Source of the DNA: Hyphomonas beringensis
GTDB taxonomy: Bacteria > Pseudomonadota > Alphaproteobacteria > Caulobacterales > Hyphomonadaceae
Length of the DNA stretch: 64,000 bases
Assembly (NCBI RefSeq): GCF_000682755.1
Contig: NZ_AWFF01000043.1
Span: 1 to 64,000 of the forward strand
Reading direction: 5' to 3'
A program made the position numbers and the translations under genes. This document shows, piece by piece, positions 1 to 9,299 of the stretch. Below the pieces are notes generated by a model that worked only from the letters and a program-made list of their open reading frames with translations, did not search any database and was not told the DNA's origin. Each line of letters begins with the position of its first letter. The stretch's first letter is position 1.

Positions 1-354
1 GGGCGGAGGGTTTGGGGACTGTGCCCTCTCAGCTGCCGATCAGGCCGCAGATACCTGCGCAGGCAGGTATCCAGAGAGCGGTTTCCCCCCGAAGCGCATG
101 AGGATCGTGTTCGCGATGGATGCCTGCCTTCGCAGGCATTGGCGGGGGAGAGGACGGGGCTGTATTCGCCGAAGTTTGCTTGCCGTCCTGGACCCCGGCA
201 TGCGCCGGGGTGAGCGGAAGAGTGGGAAGTTTAGTTCGCTGTCATCCCGGAATTTGCGTCAGCAAATATCCGGGACCCAGTTCAGACTTGCGCCTCCGCG
301 TCTGGGTCCCGGATAAACGCTTGCGCGTTTTCCAGGATGACAAGGGTGGGCGCA
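1..354. repeat. Intergenic palindromic mosaic (several nested inverted repeats)
   Basis: No gene is supported here. The segment holds a series of hairpins: ATACCTGC/GCAGGTAT at 51-58/63-70, TGCCTGC/GCAGGCA at 121-127/132-138, and a compound element at 241-341. The compound element is bounded by GTCATCC/GGATGAC (241-247/335-341). Inside it lies an 11-bp perfect repeat, CCGGGACCCAG (270-280) with CTGGGTCCCGG (302-312), and small hairpins around AATTTGC/GCAAAT and AAACGC/GCGTTT. This is the look of the dispersed palindromic elements common between genes in alphaproteobacteria. Short reading frames crossing it have no coding character. It could also act as a terminator for the gene ending at 355. 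Confidence 0.7.
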
Positions 355-1383
355 TCACCCCATTTCTTCCTCATAGCCGACCAGGCGCAGGGGTTTGGCG
401 CGGCGGCCTTCGAGTTCGGCCCAGCGGACGAGGGCGTCTTCGCGGCCATAGGTGATCCAGAGGTCTTGCGGGTTTACCTCGCGGATCGTGTCCGTCAATT
501 CGTCCCAGTCGGCATGGTCGGAGATGACAAGCGGCAATTCGACGCCGCGTTGCCTGGCGCGCTGTTTCACGCTCATCCAGCCGGACGCAAAGCCGATGAC
601 GGGATCGGGGAAGCGCTGCGCCCATTTGCCTTCAAAGGCGCCGGGCGGGGCGATGACGATCTCTCCACGGAAGGCTTCGCGTGCACTTTTAGAGCGGTCT
701 TCCAGCGTGGCGGGCCGCAGATCCCCCAACTCCACGCCCGCAGCTTCATAGACCTCGCAGAGCTTTTCCAGGCTGCCATGAATATAGATGGGCCTCTCAT
801 GCCCGGCGAGGCGCAGATGCTTGATCACGCGCTGAGCCTTGCCGAGTGAATAGGCGCCGATGCAATGCGTGCGGTCCGGATTGTCGGCAACCGAGCGGAT
901 CAGCTTGTCGATTTCCTGTTCCGTAGGCGGATGGCGGAAGACCGGCAGGCCAAAGGTCGCTTCTGAGATGAAGACATGCGTATTCTCAACCGGCTCAAAG
1001 GGCGTGCAGGTCGGGTCCCAGCGGCGTTTGTAGTCTCCGGTGAAGACCATGCGCAGGCCCTTATGCTCCACCACGATCTGAGACGAGCCCAATATGTGCC
1101 CCGCCGGATAGAGCCAGACGGTGACGCCATTGATCTCGATCGCCTCACCATATTCCACAGCCTGGGTGGATTTCGCGAAACTCTCCCCATAGCGCGCGGC
1201 CATGATGGCCAGCGTGTGCGGATGGGCCAGCACTTTGCCATGGCCGCCACGCGCATGGTCTGAATGGCCATGGCTGATCACCGCCCGGTCCACCGCGCCG
1301 CGCACGGGATCAAGATAGAAATCCCCCGGCGGGCAATAGAGGCCCTTGGGCGTGGGGCAGAGGAGAAGATCAGGGCGCAGCAT
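355..1383 (-). CDS. Ligase-associated DNA exonuclease, MBL-fold
   Basis: This 342-aa protein looks like the metallo-beta-lactamase/beta-CASP-type exonuclease found with the bacterial ATP-dependent DNA ligase, Lhr-type helicase and PdeM phosphoesterase. The metal-binding motif SHGHSDH is at residues 37-43, followed by PAGHILGS near 93, a GDYKRR aspartate near 116, and a C-terminal ISDHADW motif near 290. Length is normal for the family. The other partners lie at 6044 and 8577, but on the opposite strand and about 4.7 kb away. The ATP-dependent ligase itself is not in the window and may lie beyond the left edge. It probably processes DNA ends in repair. The start is the ATG at 1383. Confidence 0.85.
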   Translation of the reverse strand: MLRPDLLLCPTPKGLYCPPGDFYLDPVRGAVDRAVISHGHSDHARGGHGKVLAHPHTLAIMAARYGESFAKSTQAVEYGEAIEINGVTVWLYPAGHILGSSQIVVEHKGLRMVFTGDYKRRWDPTCTPFEPVENTHVFISEATFGLPVFRHPPTEQEIDKLIRSVADNPDRTHCIGAYSLGKAQRVIKHLRLAGHERPIYIHGSLEKLCEVYEAAGVELGDLRPATLEDRSKSAREAFRGEIVIAPPGAFEGKWAQRFPDPVIGFASGWMSVKQRARQRGVELPLVISDHADWDELTDTIREVNPQDLWITYGREDALVRWAELEGRRAKPLRLVGYEEEMG

Positions 1384-1499
1384 GTTCAGAATGTAGGCGA
1401 TTGCACAAAGCGGGGAAGGGGCTGGCTACCGTGTCTTTCGCTTTTGGCTCAATTGGGCTAGGCGACTTAGCCGCATTCTCCGCACCGAGGGCTCCTCCC

Positions 1500-2723
1500 A
1501 TGCAAGTCGGCATCGATTTCGGCACGTCGAATACATCCATCGCGTTTCGCACTGCGAAAGGCACAGAGCTGATCGCGCTGGAGGCGGACGCCACGTCGAT
1601 TCCGACGGCGGTGTTCTATGGTTCGACGTCGGGCGAATATGCCATCGGTACAGAGGCGGTGAGCGCTTATGAGTCCGGTGAGGAAGGCCGGTTGATGCGG
1701 TCGATCAAGTCTGTGCTCGGTTCATCGCTGATTGACGAGACGACGGAAGTGGGCCGCAGGCGCCTGCCGTTTCGCGATGTGATTACGCATTTCCTGACGC
1801 GCGTGATTGCCCGCGCCGAGGCGGAGACGGGCGAGCGGGTCGACTCGGTGATCCAGGGGCGGCCCGTTTCGTTCAATGACCGCCACCCGGAGCTGGACGC
1901 GCGGGCGCAGACAATCCTTGAGGCCTGCCTCAATGCGGCGGGCGTGGACCAGGTGGAGTTCCTTGAGGAGCCGGTGGCGGCAGCGCGGTCTGTGAGCTTT
2001 CAGACAGGCCGGGAGAAACTGGTCTTCGTGGTCGATATCGGGGGCGGTACGTCGGATTTTTCGGTCGTGCGGATTTCCGCCGACAATGCGGGCTTTGATG
2101 TGCTGGGCAGCGCCGGGCTCTATGTGGGCGGCAATGATTTCGACCATATGCTGAGCTTCTACGAACTATCGAAACTGTTCGGCCATATGGAAACTTTATC
2201 AGTGAACGGGTTGCCGGTACCGTCGTCGCCCTATTCGATCCTTTCGGACTGGAAGAGCCTCAACAAGCTCTACACGCGCGACGTGCAGAAGCACATCACA
2301 TGGATGAAGATGAACAGCCCGCAGAGCGAAGGGATTCTCGCCTTCGACTATCTGGTGCGCCATCACGAGGCCCACGACTATGCCAAGCGCACAGAGCAGA
2401 TCAAGATCGGCCTCAGCAGCGCCGATGAGCAGGTCTTTGCCTATGACACGCCGGACGCGCACCTTGAGAAAATTGTCACGCGGGCGGCCTTCGAGGGGCT
2501 GATTGACGAGACGATTTCCAAGATGGATGCGGTCGCGGTCGAATGCCTCGCGCGAGCAGGGGCGGGCCCCGAGCAGATCACCGATATCGTCATGGTCGGC
2601 GGCTCGACCTTCATTCCGCTTGTGCAGGACCGGCTGGCCGCACGGTTCGGCAATGCGACGCTTTCGGCCAATGATCGCTTCGGCGCCGTGGCCAAGGGCC
2701 TCGCGGTGCATGGCGCGGCGTGA
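1500..2723 (+). CDS. Hsp70-family chaperone-like ATPase (YegD type)
   Basis: This 407-aa protein opens with MQVGIDFGTSNTS, the phosphate-1 loop of the actin/Hsp70 ATPase fold. It carries a second phosphate loop, VDIGGGTSDFS, near residue 180 and an adenosine-binding motif, MVGGSTFIPLVQ, near 365. It lacks a full Hsp70 substrate-binding domain, as E. coli YegD does, so the client and partner are unknown. An in-frame start exists at 1401, but the ATP-binding motif begins directly after the ATG at 1500, and the extra 33 residues look non-coding. It lies divergently from the exonuclease gene, 116 bp away. Cytoplasmic location is expected. Confidence 0.85.
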   Translation: MQVGIDFGTSNTSIAFRTAKGTELIALEADATSIPTAVFYGSTSGEYAIGTEAVSAYESGEEGRLMRSIKSVLGSSLIDETTEVGRRRLPFRDVITHFLTRVIARAEAETGERVDSVIQGRPVSFNDRHPELDARAQTILEACLNAAGVDQVEFLEEPVAAARSVSFQTGREKLVFVVDIGGGTSDFSVVRISADNAGFDVLGSAGLYVGGNDFDHMLSFYELSKLFGHMETLSVNGLPVPSSPYSILSDWKSLNKLYTRDVQKHITWMKMNSPQSEGILAFDYLVRHHEAHDYAKRTEQIKIGLSSADEQVFAYDTPDAHLEKIVTRAAFEGLIDETISKMDAVAVECLARAGAGPEQITDIVMVGGSTFIPLVQDRLAARFGNATLSANDRFGAVAKGLAVHGAA

Positions 2724-2734
2724 AGGCAGGCATC

Positions 2735-3556
2735 TCAGCCTGCGGATAGGCCGCGCATATAGGCGGCGCGCCGGGCGAGAGGCAGTTTGTCGAGTTCGTT
2801 ATAAATGACGATCATGGTGTGGCAGACCTGTCGGGCTTCTTCGTCTGTCGGGTTTGGGGCGCCGATATAGGCGGCACCGGTCGCAGCGTCTGGCTGATCG
2901 GTGAAAACTGTGCCCATCCAGGTGATCACGTCGTCCATCGGGGTGACTGTCCCGCCGGTCTGACCAGGTGCCTGCATGATGGCGAGCGTCACAGCGCTTT
3001 CCTTCTGGCGCAGCTGTTTCATGCGTGGTGAATCCGTGCGCGGGCTGAGACCCGCAGCGGCGCGAGCGCAATCCTGTGGGTTGGAGGCCTGGAATTCGCG
3101 GAATTCATCGCCGGTGATGGTGATCAGGTCTGCGGCCTGCTGATCTGTTGCGCGGGTGATGGCGTGATTGCTTTCCTCTGTGATGATGGAGCGTATGGCG
3201 TCGCCGCCCGCCTGACCGGCCTGATAGGCCGTTTTGCCGTCTGCGACGGCAGCCTCGGCGGTTTCCAGGAAGAGTTTGCGGGCATCAGGGCGGGTTTCAA
3301 ACACAGCCATGATGAAGGCAGAATCAGTCTCTCCGGAATCGGCCGCGTCCTGCATGGCGGAAAGGATTTCCTTCTGGAAACCCGTCAGCTGTGTGTCTGG
3401 GTCCGCCTTTGGCCCGGTGTCTCGTTCGGCGGACTGGTCCATCAGAACCGGGTCATCGGGAACATCTGTCCGTTCAGGGGAGTTTGAATCGCAGGCGGCC
3501 AGTATCAGCAGGCTTCCAAATATTGCCGCACTTGCATGTTTGTGTGTCAGCCTCAT
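2735..3556 (-). CDS. Putative lipoprotein, unknown function
   Basis: The 273-aa product starts with a signal peptide ending in a lipobox (LLILAAC) followed by an acidic, low-complexity stretch, so it should be a periplasm-facing lipoprotein. The rest is mainly helical, with many Ala, Asp and Thr residues and two Cys residues (NPQDCARAA and ARQVCHTM). I do not recognise a domain. A GTG at 3559 immediately precedes the ATG at 3556. The GGAGGG about 8 bases upstream suits the ATG. The gene ends 11 bp from the converging Hsp70-like gene, so the two probably share little regulation. Its upstream side faces the serine hydrolase at 3693 across a 136-bp divergent promoter region. Confidence 0.65.
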   Translation of the reverse strand: MRLTHKHASAAIFGSLLILAACDSNSPERTDVPDDPVLMDQSAERDTGPKADPDTQLTGFQKEILSAMQDAADSGETDSAFIMAVFETRPDARKLFLETAEAAVADGKTAYQAGQAGGDAIRSIITEESNHAITRATDQQAADLITITGDEFREFQASNPQDCARAAAGLSPRTDSPRMKQLRQKESAVTLAIMQAPGQTGGTVTPMDDVITWMGTVFTDQPDAATGAAYIGAPNPTDEEARQVCHTMIVIYNELDKLPLARRAAYMRGLSAG

Positions 3557-3692
3557 CACGTGTCCCTCCGGGTTTGTTGCCTGCTTTGGTAGGCGTCAGA
3601 TCCCGGCAAAAAGGGTCAGCGCTCATGAAGGTCTTACTTGCGACATGAAATCATGTGCATAGAGTTGCATCTGTAACAGGAGAGTTTTGCCC

Positions 3693-5249
3693 ATGCGTCC
3701 CTTGAGAACCGTCCTTGCATCGCTTGCCGTCATATCGGTGGCAGCCCTGCCAGCTGTTGCCCAGGAGGGGGGAAGCACGGAAGAGCTCGATGCTGCGCTG
3801 GCGGCGGGCTACAAGGCGGGCTTTCTGTGTTCCGGACTGTTCGTGGCAGGCCAGTCGGTGAACGAGATTGAAGCCAATGAGCTGTCCGGCATCTATACGG
3901 ATTACCAGCGCACTTTTGATCGCTTGCCGAACGCCGTGATTGATCCGCGCAAGAAGACGGTTTCTGTCTCTTATTCCGATACAATGCCGCCGCGCATGGC
4001 CGCGTATCGCCCGGGCTTCGGCTGTACGCAGCTGCCGATTGGCGCCGATGAAGGCGCGCTGAACTTCCTGCCGCGCTTTGCTGCCTGGCCGGACTTTACC
4101 GGGGAAGACCGGGGCAGCGCCATTGGCTCTAATGTGAAGGTGCAGCTGCGCCTTGGTGAGGCTGAGCGTCTGGAGGCGCCGGTCTCATTCGCCTTTGATG
4201 AGCGGACCTATGGTAATGGCACGCGCACCAGCGCCGTCGTCGTCGTGAAGGAAGGCCAGGTTGTGGCCGAGCGCTATGCCCGCGGCATTGACCATGAAAC
4301 CCCGCAGCGGACCTGGTCTGTTGCGAAATCCATCACCGCGACCGTGTTGGGCGCGGCGCGCCGCAATGGCCATATTGATCTGGATTATCCGGCCGTCATC
4401 GAGGCCTGGAACAATGGTGCAGACCCGCGCCGCGAAATTACGCTGCGCGACCTGTTGCACATGGCCAGCGGGCTGGACAGCGGGGAGCAGGGCTCGCGCA
4501 CGGACCGGATCTATTTCGGCGGTGGCCGCGTGGTTGATCAGGCGGCGACGAATGTGCTGGAGGCAGAGCCGGGCACGCGCTTCAAATATGCCAATGATGA
4601 CACGCTGATTGCGATGCGGTCTTTCCGCGAATCTCTCGGGGCGGACGATTCCTATCACCGCTTCCCATACGAAAAAGTGCTGCACAAGATCGGGGCGGTC
4701 CACACGACGATGGAAGTGGACTGGAACGGGGATTTCGTATCCTCCAGCCAGGTCTGGTCCACGGCGCGGGATTTGGCGCGGCTTGGCCAGCTTTATCTGC
4801 AGGATGGCGTCTGGGGGAATGAGCGCATCCTGCCGGAAGGCTGGGTGGAATTTGTCAGCACGCCGTCACCGGCCCAGCCGCCTGCTGGCTCGCCCGGCTA
4901 TGGCGCGCAATTCTGGCTGATGAATGATGCGCCGGGCATTCCGCAGGGCACGTATTACATGGCGGGCAATCGCGGCCAGTATGTCGTGATCGTGCCAAGC
5001 ATGGATGCGGTGATTGTCCGTCGCGGCTTTGATGTGATTGGCGGCGCGCGGTTTGACATCAATGCCTTCACACGTGACGTGCTGTTGAGCCTGCAGGCGG
5101 CTGAAGATGCCCGCCTGGCAGAGGAGGCCGAGCGTGCACAGATCGAAGCAGAGATTGAAGCGGAGATCGACGCCCGCCGGGCCCGCACGGATCGCGCCAA
5201 GAACGCAATCCGCGAGGAAATCCTGAAGAAGTACGGCCTGGAGGAATAG
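3693..5249 (+). CDS. Secreted serine hydrolase, beta-lactamase/class C family
   Basis: This 518-aa protein has a signal peptide (cleavage after LPAVAQ), a roughly 120-residue N-terminal part, and then a class-C beta-lactamase/penicillin-binding fold. The SxxK nucleophile motif is SVAK with Ser209 and Lys212. The LLHMASGLDSG stretch and a late NRGQYVVIVP segment fit the esterase/6-aminohexanoate hydrolase-like branch of the family. The last 60 residues are a charged, alanine-rich predicted coiled coil. Substrate cannot be read from sequence: esterase, peptidase or amidase are all possible. The start is the ATG at 3693, nine bases after an AGGAG. A TTG two codons upstream is less likely. Confidence 0.75.
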   Translation: MRPLRTVLASLAVISVAALPAVAQEGGSTEELDAALAAGYKAGFLCSGLFVAGQSVNEIEANELSGIYTDYQRTFDRLPNAVIDPRKKTVSVSYSDTMPPRMAAYRPGFGCTQLPIGADEGALNFLPRFAAWPDFTGEDRGSAIGSNVKVQLRLGEAERLEAPVSFAFDERTYGNGTRTSAVVVVKEGQVVAERYARGIDHETPQRTWSVAKSITATVLGAARRNGHIDLDYPAVIEAWNNGADPRREITLRDLLHMASGLDSGEQGSRTDRIYFGGGRVVDQAATNVLEAEPGTRFKYANDDTLIAMRSFRESLGADDSYHRFPYEKVLHKIGAVHTTMEVDWNGDFVSSSQVWSTARDLARLGQLYLQDGVWGNERILPEGWVEFVSTPSPAQPPAGSPGYGAQFWLMNDAPGIPQGTYYMAGNRGQYVVIVPSMDAVIVRRGFDVIGGARFDINAFTRDVLLSLQAAEDARLAEEAERAQIEAEIEAEIDARRARTDRAKNAIREEILKKYGLEE

Positions 5250-5253
5250 GGCG

Positions 5254-5937
5254 CTATCTGGAGCCTGTTCCGGACGCCGGAACGGGCTGCAGGTTTGAAA
5301 TGGCCTGATGTTCTGACTGGCTGAAAGCCTGCATCATGGCAGAGCCGCTGAGGGATGTGTCCATACTGGCAATATGGGTGCGGCCATCCGGTGCGCGGGC
5401 GCAGGCAACCTGCATGTCAAAATCATTGATCTTGGCGACAGCCATCGGCTTGAACGGCTTGGTCGAGGCCATGCGGAAGCTGAGAATGGCAGGCTCAGCC
5501 TTATCGACCACGACAGAGCCGGTGAGGTGTTTGATGACCTTCTTCTCATTCTTGTCGGCATCTGCGCTTGGCAGGGGCGTGAATGTGTAGGTGGCGGTGG
5601 TGTCCGTTTCGGAGACGAGGCTGGCATCGGCGGGAATATGTTCTGACAGACTGTTGCACCAGATATCGCCATCGCTTTTAGCCTGCATGTCTGCAACCAG
5701 CTCTGCCAGTTCCTCGCTCCAATCGGACTCGTCTGGAGACAGAACCGTCAGGCGCTCACCTTCCGGGCGGGACGGGTCCACGCGCATCAAGGCGTCGATG
5801 TCTCCGGCGCGATAGGCGAGATCGAATGTGTAGAGCGGGCCATCCGGACTGGCGGCCATCGCATCCTGCAGTGGCCCGGCAAGGGCGGGCAGGGGAGCAA
5901 GGGCGGTCAACGCAAGAGCGGTGAGAAAGCGGGGCAT
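5254..5937 (-). CDS. Secreted protein of unknown function
   Basis: The 227-aa product begins MPRFLTALALTALAPLPALAG, a clear Sec signal peptide, and continues as a soluble, mixed alpha/beta-looking periplasmic protein with two Cys residues (IWCNSLSE and QVACAR). No domain was recognised. The frame is open upstream to 6045, but the extra 36 residues are basic and would bury the signal peptide, so the ATG at 5937 is preferred. It converges on the serine hydrolase (4 bp apart) and is divergent from the Lhr-type helicase gene, with about 106 bp between the starts. Confidence 0.65.
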   Translation of the reverse strand: MPRFLTALALTALAPLPALAGPLQDAMAASPDGPLYTFDLAYRAGDIDALMRVDPSRPEGERLTVLSPDESDWSEELAELVADMQAKSDGDIWCNSLSEHIPADASLVSETDTTATYTFTPLPSADADKNEKKVIKHLTGSVVVDKAEPAILSFRMASTKPFKPMAVAKINDFDMQVACARAPDGRTHIASMDTSLSGSAMMQAFSQSEHQAISNLQPVPASGTGSR

Positions 5938-6043
5938 GGGCGGGTCTTTCTTGTAAGGCAGGCTCGGTTTCATCAGTGTTTGCCTGAACCTTAAATGAAA
6001 AAAAGAGGCAACGGGAATTTCTTGCGATAGTTTAATAGCAGAC

Positions 6044-8527
6044 ATGGCCGATAGCGATCTTACTCCCTTTCATTTGCCGGAACCGTTCGAGGCCTGGTTC
6101 GCGGGCCGTGGCTGGCGGGCCCGGCCGCATCAATTGGCGCTGGCCGAGGCGAGCCTGAAGGGCGAAAGCGCCTTGCTGATCGCGCCGACAGGCGGCGGCA
6201 AGACGCTGGCCGGCTTTCTGGGCAGTCTGGTCGAGTTGCATGAGCGCAAGCGCACGGCCAACTCGGAACGTCCCGCCCTCCACACACTCTACATCTCTCC
6301 GTTAAAAGCGCTGGCGACGGATGTTCAGCGCAATCTGATGGGACCGGTGGAGGAGATGGGCCTGGGCATTCGCATCGAGAGCCGCACCGGCGACACACCG
6401 AGCCATGTGCGCCAGCGCCAGCGCCGCACCCCGCCGGACATCTTGCTGACCACGCCAGAGCAATTGGCCCTGTTCATCGCCTCCGATCATGCGAAGGAAT
6501 TCTTTGCGGATTTGAAATGCGTGATCGTCGATGAGGCTCATGCGATTGCGGCGTCAAAGCGCGGAGATCTCTTGTCGCTGGGGCTGGCCACGCTGGCGAG
6601 CTGGGCCCCGGCCTGCCGTTTCATTGGCCTGTCTGCCACGGTGCGCGAGCCGGAAACGCTGGCGCGGTGGCTGGCGCCCGACGCGAAGGTTCTGCGGGCG
6701 GAAGGCGGGGTTTCCGCGGATGTGGACATCCTGATTTCCCGGGAACGTATTCCGTGGTCTGGGCATTCCGGACGGTTTGTCGTGCCGGAGGTCTATGAGG
6801 CGATCAAGCGCGCGACGATGACTCTGGTTTTCGTCAATACGCGCAGCCAGGCAGAGCTGATGTTTCAGGAGTTGTGGCACGCCAATGAGGACGGCCTGCC
6901 GATCGCGCTGCACCATGGCTCGCTCGCGCGAGAGCAGCGCACCAAGGTTGAGGCGGCGATGGCCGCAGGTGTGCTGAAAGCGGTTGTGTGTACGTCCACG
7001 CTGGACCTTGGCATTGACTGGGGGGAAGTGGATCTGGTGATCCAGATGGGCGCGCCGAAGGGGGCGGCCCGCCTGATCCAGCGCATCGGCCGGGCCAATC
7101 ACCGCATGGATGAGGCGAGCCGGGCTGTCCTTGTGCCGACGAACCGGTTTGAAGTGCTGGAATGCCGCGCGGCAGAGGCCGCCGTAGAGGCCGGCGAGAT
7201 TGATGGCGAAGGCATTCGCGATGGCGCGCTGGACGTGCTGGCGCAGCACATTATGGGCCGGGCCTGCGGAGACGGCTTCCGTCTGGATGAGCTGTATGAG
7301 GAAATCATCCGCGCGGCGCCGTATCAATCTCTCGATTGGGAGGCGTATGAACGCATTGTCGATTTCGTTGCGAGTGGCGGCTATGCGCTGAAAACCTATG
7401 ACCGGTTCCACCGGATTGTGCGCCGCCCCGACGGGCTGTGGGTGGCGCGTACAGCGCGGGATGCGCAGGCACACCGGATGAATGTGGGTGCGATTGTGGA
7501 ATCGCCGATGCTGGCCGTGCGGCTGGCGCAGTTCGTCGGAAAGCCAAAGCCGGGCGAAAAGCGCAGCGTGCGGGCGGGCCTGAAACTGGGCGAGATGGAA
7601 GAGTATTTCCTGTCCATGCTGACGCCCGGCGACACATTCCTGTTTGCCGGGGAGGTGCTGCGCCTTGTGGGCATTGAGGGCACGGACGCGCTGGTCGTGC
7701 GGGCCGTGGCGGAGAAACCGGCGATCCCCTCCTATAATGGCGGCAAGTTTCCGCTGACGACCTTTCTGGCTGACCGTGTGCGGAAGATGATCCATGACCC
7801 CGCGCAATGGCAGGGCCTACCCGCGCCCGTGCGCGAATGGTTCGAGATACAGAAGACAAAATCCGCCATTCCGCCGCCGGACCATCTGCTGGTCGAAACC
7901 TTTCCGCGTGGCGACCGGAATTACCTGGTCTGCTACCCGTTTGAAGGCCGCCTTGCGCATCAGACCTTAGGCATGCTGCTGACGCGGCGGCTGGAGCGGA
8001 TGGGGGGCAAGCCGACGGGCTTTGTGGCGAGCGAATATGCGCTGGCCGTTTGGGGCATGGAGGATCTGGCCGAGGTGGACATGGACACGCTGTTCCACCC
8101 GGACATGATGGGCGACGATCTGGAAAGCTGGCTGGACGAGAGCGCCCTGATGAAGCGCACCTTCGGCCAGTGCGCGCAGATCTCCGGCCTGATCCACCGG
8201 AACCTTCCGGGTAAGGAGAAGAACTCACGGCAGGTCAGTTTCTCGGCGGATCTGATCTATGATGTGCTGCGCAGCCATGAACCAGACCATATCCTGTTGC
8301 AGGCCGCCCGGCAGGACGCCGCAACGGGCCTGCTGGATGTGCGCCGCCTGTCAGATGCGCTGGTGCGTATTCGTGGCAAGATAGACCATCAGGCGCTGGA
8401 GAAGATCAGCCCGTTTGCCGTGCCCGTCATGCTGGAGATCGGCAAGGAGCCGGTGTCCGGCGCGTCCGTACAGGATGCCATCCTGGGCGAGGCGGAAGCA
8501 GACCTCGTGCGCGATGCGATGGGATAG
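6044..8527 (+). CDS. Ligase-associated Lhr-type DEXH-box helicase
   Basis: This 827-aa protein is a superfamily 2 helicase of the Lhr-core type. Walker A is APTGGGKT at residues 47-54, and the Walker B box is DEAH at 163-166. SAT (LSATV) follows, and motif VI is QRIGRANHR. The length and the long region after the helicase core (winged-helix and Lhr-specific domains) match the ligase-associated DNA-damage-response helicase. It should translocate 3' to 5' on single-stranded DNA and unwind DNA or RNA-DNA hybrids. The PdeM gene follows 49 bp downstream on the same strand, a typical pairing. The ATG at 6044 has no strong ribosome binding site. Confidence 0.9.
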   Translation: MADSDLTPFHLPEPFEAWFAGRGWRARPHQLALAEASLKGESALLIAPTGGGKTLAGFLGSLVELHERKRTANSERPALHTLYISPLKALATDVQRNLMGPVEEMGLGIRIESRTGDTPSHVRQRQRRTPPDILLTTPEQLALFIASDHAKEFFADLKCVIVDEAHAIAASKRGDLLSLGLATLASWAPACRFIGLSATVREPETLARWLAPDAKVLRAEGGVSADVDILISRERIPWSGHSGRFVVPEVYEAIKRATMTLVFVNTRSQAELMFQELWHANEDGLPIALHHGSLAREQRTKVEAAMAAGVLKAVVCTSTLDLGIDWGEVDLVIQMGAPKGAARLIQRIGRANHRMDEASRAVLVPTNRFEVLECRAAEAAVEAGEIDGEGIRDGALDVLAQHIMGRACGDGFRLDELYEEIIRAAPYQSLDWEAYERIVDFVASGGYALKTYDRFHRIVRRPDGLWVARTARDAQAHRMNVGAIVESPMLAVRLAQFVGKPKPGEKRSVRAGLKLGEMEEYFLSMLTPGDTFLFAGEVLRLVGIEGTDALVVRAVAEKPAIPSYNGGKFPLTTFLADRVRKMIHDPAQWQGLPAPVREWFEIQKTKSAIPPPDHLLVETFPRGDRNYLVCYPFEGRLAHQTLGMLLTRRLERMGGKPTGFVASEYALAVWGMEDLAEVDMDTLFHPDMMGDDLESWLDESALMKRTFGQCAQISGLIHRNLPGKEKNSRQVSFSADLIYDVLRSHEPDHILLQAARQDAATGLLDVRRLSDALVRIRGKIDHQALEKISPFAVPVMLEIGKEPVSGASVQDAILGEAEADLVRDAMG

Positions 8528-8576
8528 GTGAGGGCCGTCATTGACCCTTGCGGCTTTGCAGGCCAGATTCCTTTCC

Positions 8577-9299
8577 ATGACTGCCGCTGTTGCCAAGCCA
8601 TCTGAGACGCATCTGCATCTTGCCGGGGAGCTGCTGACGCCGCTGCCGGAGGGGGCGCTGTGGTGGGCGCGCGAGCGGGTGCTGGTCGTGTCGGACCTGC
8701 ACTTTGAAAAGGGCAGTGCCTTTGCGGCGCGCGGGCAGATGCTGCCGCCCTATGACACGGCCGCGACGCTGGCTGTGGTGGAGCGCCTGTGTGCCAGCCT
8801 GCGGCCGAAGACGATTATCTCCCTGGGTGACAGCTTTCATGACCGCGCGGCAGAGCTGCGCCTTCCGGACGCCTATGCGCGGCGCATTCAGGCGCTGACC
8901 GGTGCGCATGACTGGGTATGGGTAGAGGGCAACCACGATCCGGACCCGCCACAGCATCTGGGCGGGCGCGCGACGAAGACACTGCGAATCGGCCCCCTGG
9001 TCTTCCGGCATGAGCCGACCGGTGAGGCAGGGGAGGTGGCTGGCCACCTTCACCCGGCCGCAAAGATTATCGGGCGCGGGCGGTCCGTCCGCCGGCGCTG
9101 TTTTGCCAGCGATGGCGCGCGGCTGGTGATGCCGGCCATGGGGGCGTTTACCGGCGGCTTGAACGTTCTGGACGCAGCCTTTGCACCGATTTTCCCGGAA
9201 GGCGTGATGGCCTTTGCGCTGGGCCAGGAGCGGGTTTTCATGGTCTCAAACAAGAGCCTTGTGGCCGACAAACCTGCCGGGGCGCGCTGGCGGCGTTAA
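8577..9299 (+). CDS. pdeM: Ligase-associated metallophosphoesterase PdeM
   Basis: The product (240 aa) is a calcineurin-like phosphoesterase. It shows, in order, VVSDLHFEKG (Asp40, His42), SLGDSFHD near residue 82, EGNHDPDP near 115, and a C-terminal GHLHPAAK near 155, so all metal-binding boxes are present. This arrangement and its place directly after the Lhr-type helicase identify the ligase-associated DNA-damage-response endonuclease/phosphodiesterase. It likely works with the exonuclease at 355-1383 in DNA end processing. The frame is open from a TTG at 8541. The ATG at 8577 gives the normal family length, but neither start has a strong ribosome binding site. Confidence 0.85.
   Translation: MTAAVAKPSETHLHLAGELLTPLPEGALWWARERVLVVSDLHFEKGSAFAARGQMLPPYDTAATLAVVERLCASLRPKTIISLGDSFHDRAAELRLPDAYARRIQALTGAHDWVWVEGNHDPDPPQHLGGRATKTLRIGPLVFRHEPTGEAGEVAGHLHPAAKIIGRGRSVRRRCFASDGARLVMPAMGAFTGGLNVLDAAFAPIFPEGVMAFALGQERVFMVSNKSLVADKPAGARWRR

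Noticed and set aside
120-455. Short open frames over the palindromic region at the left edge
   Set aside because: They run through hairpins, overlap the exonuclease gene, and show no coding pattern.
3687-5249. The serine hydrolases at 3693 and 24849 as beta-lactamases giving resistance
   Set aside because: They have the SxxK fold but belong to the broad esterase or hydrolase branch. No feature specific to AmpC-type resistance enzymes was seen.
6554-8228. Two long minus-strand frames (about 417 and 307 codons) opposite the Lhr-type helicase
   Set aside because: These are shadows of the helicase gene. They have no start context or domain and overlap each other.
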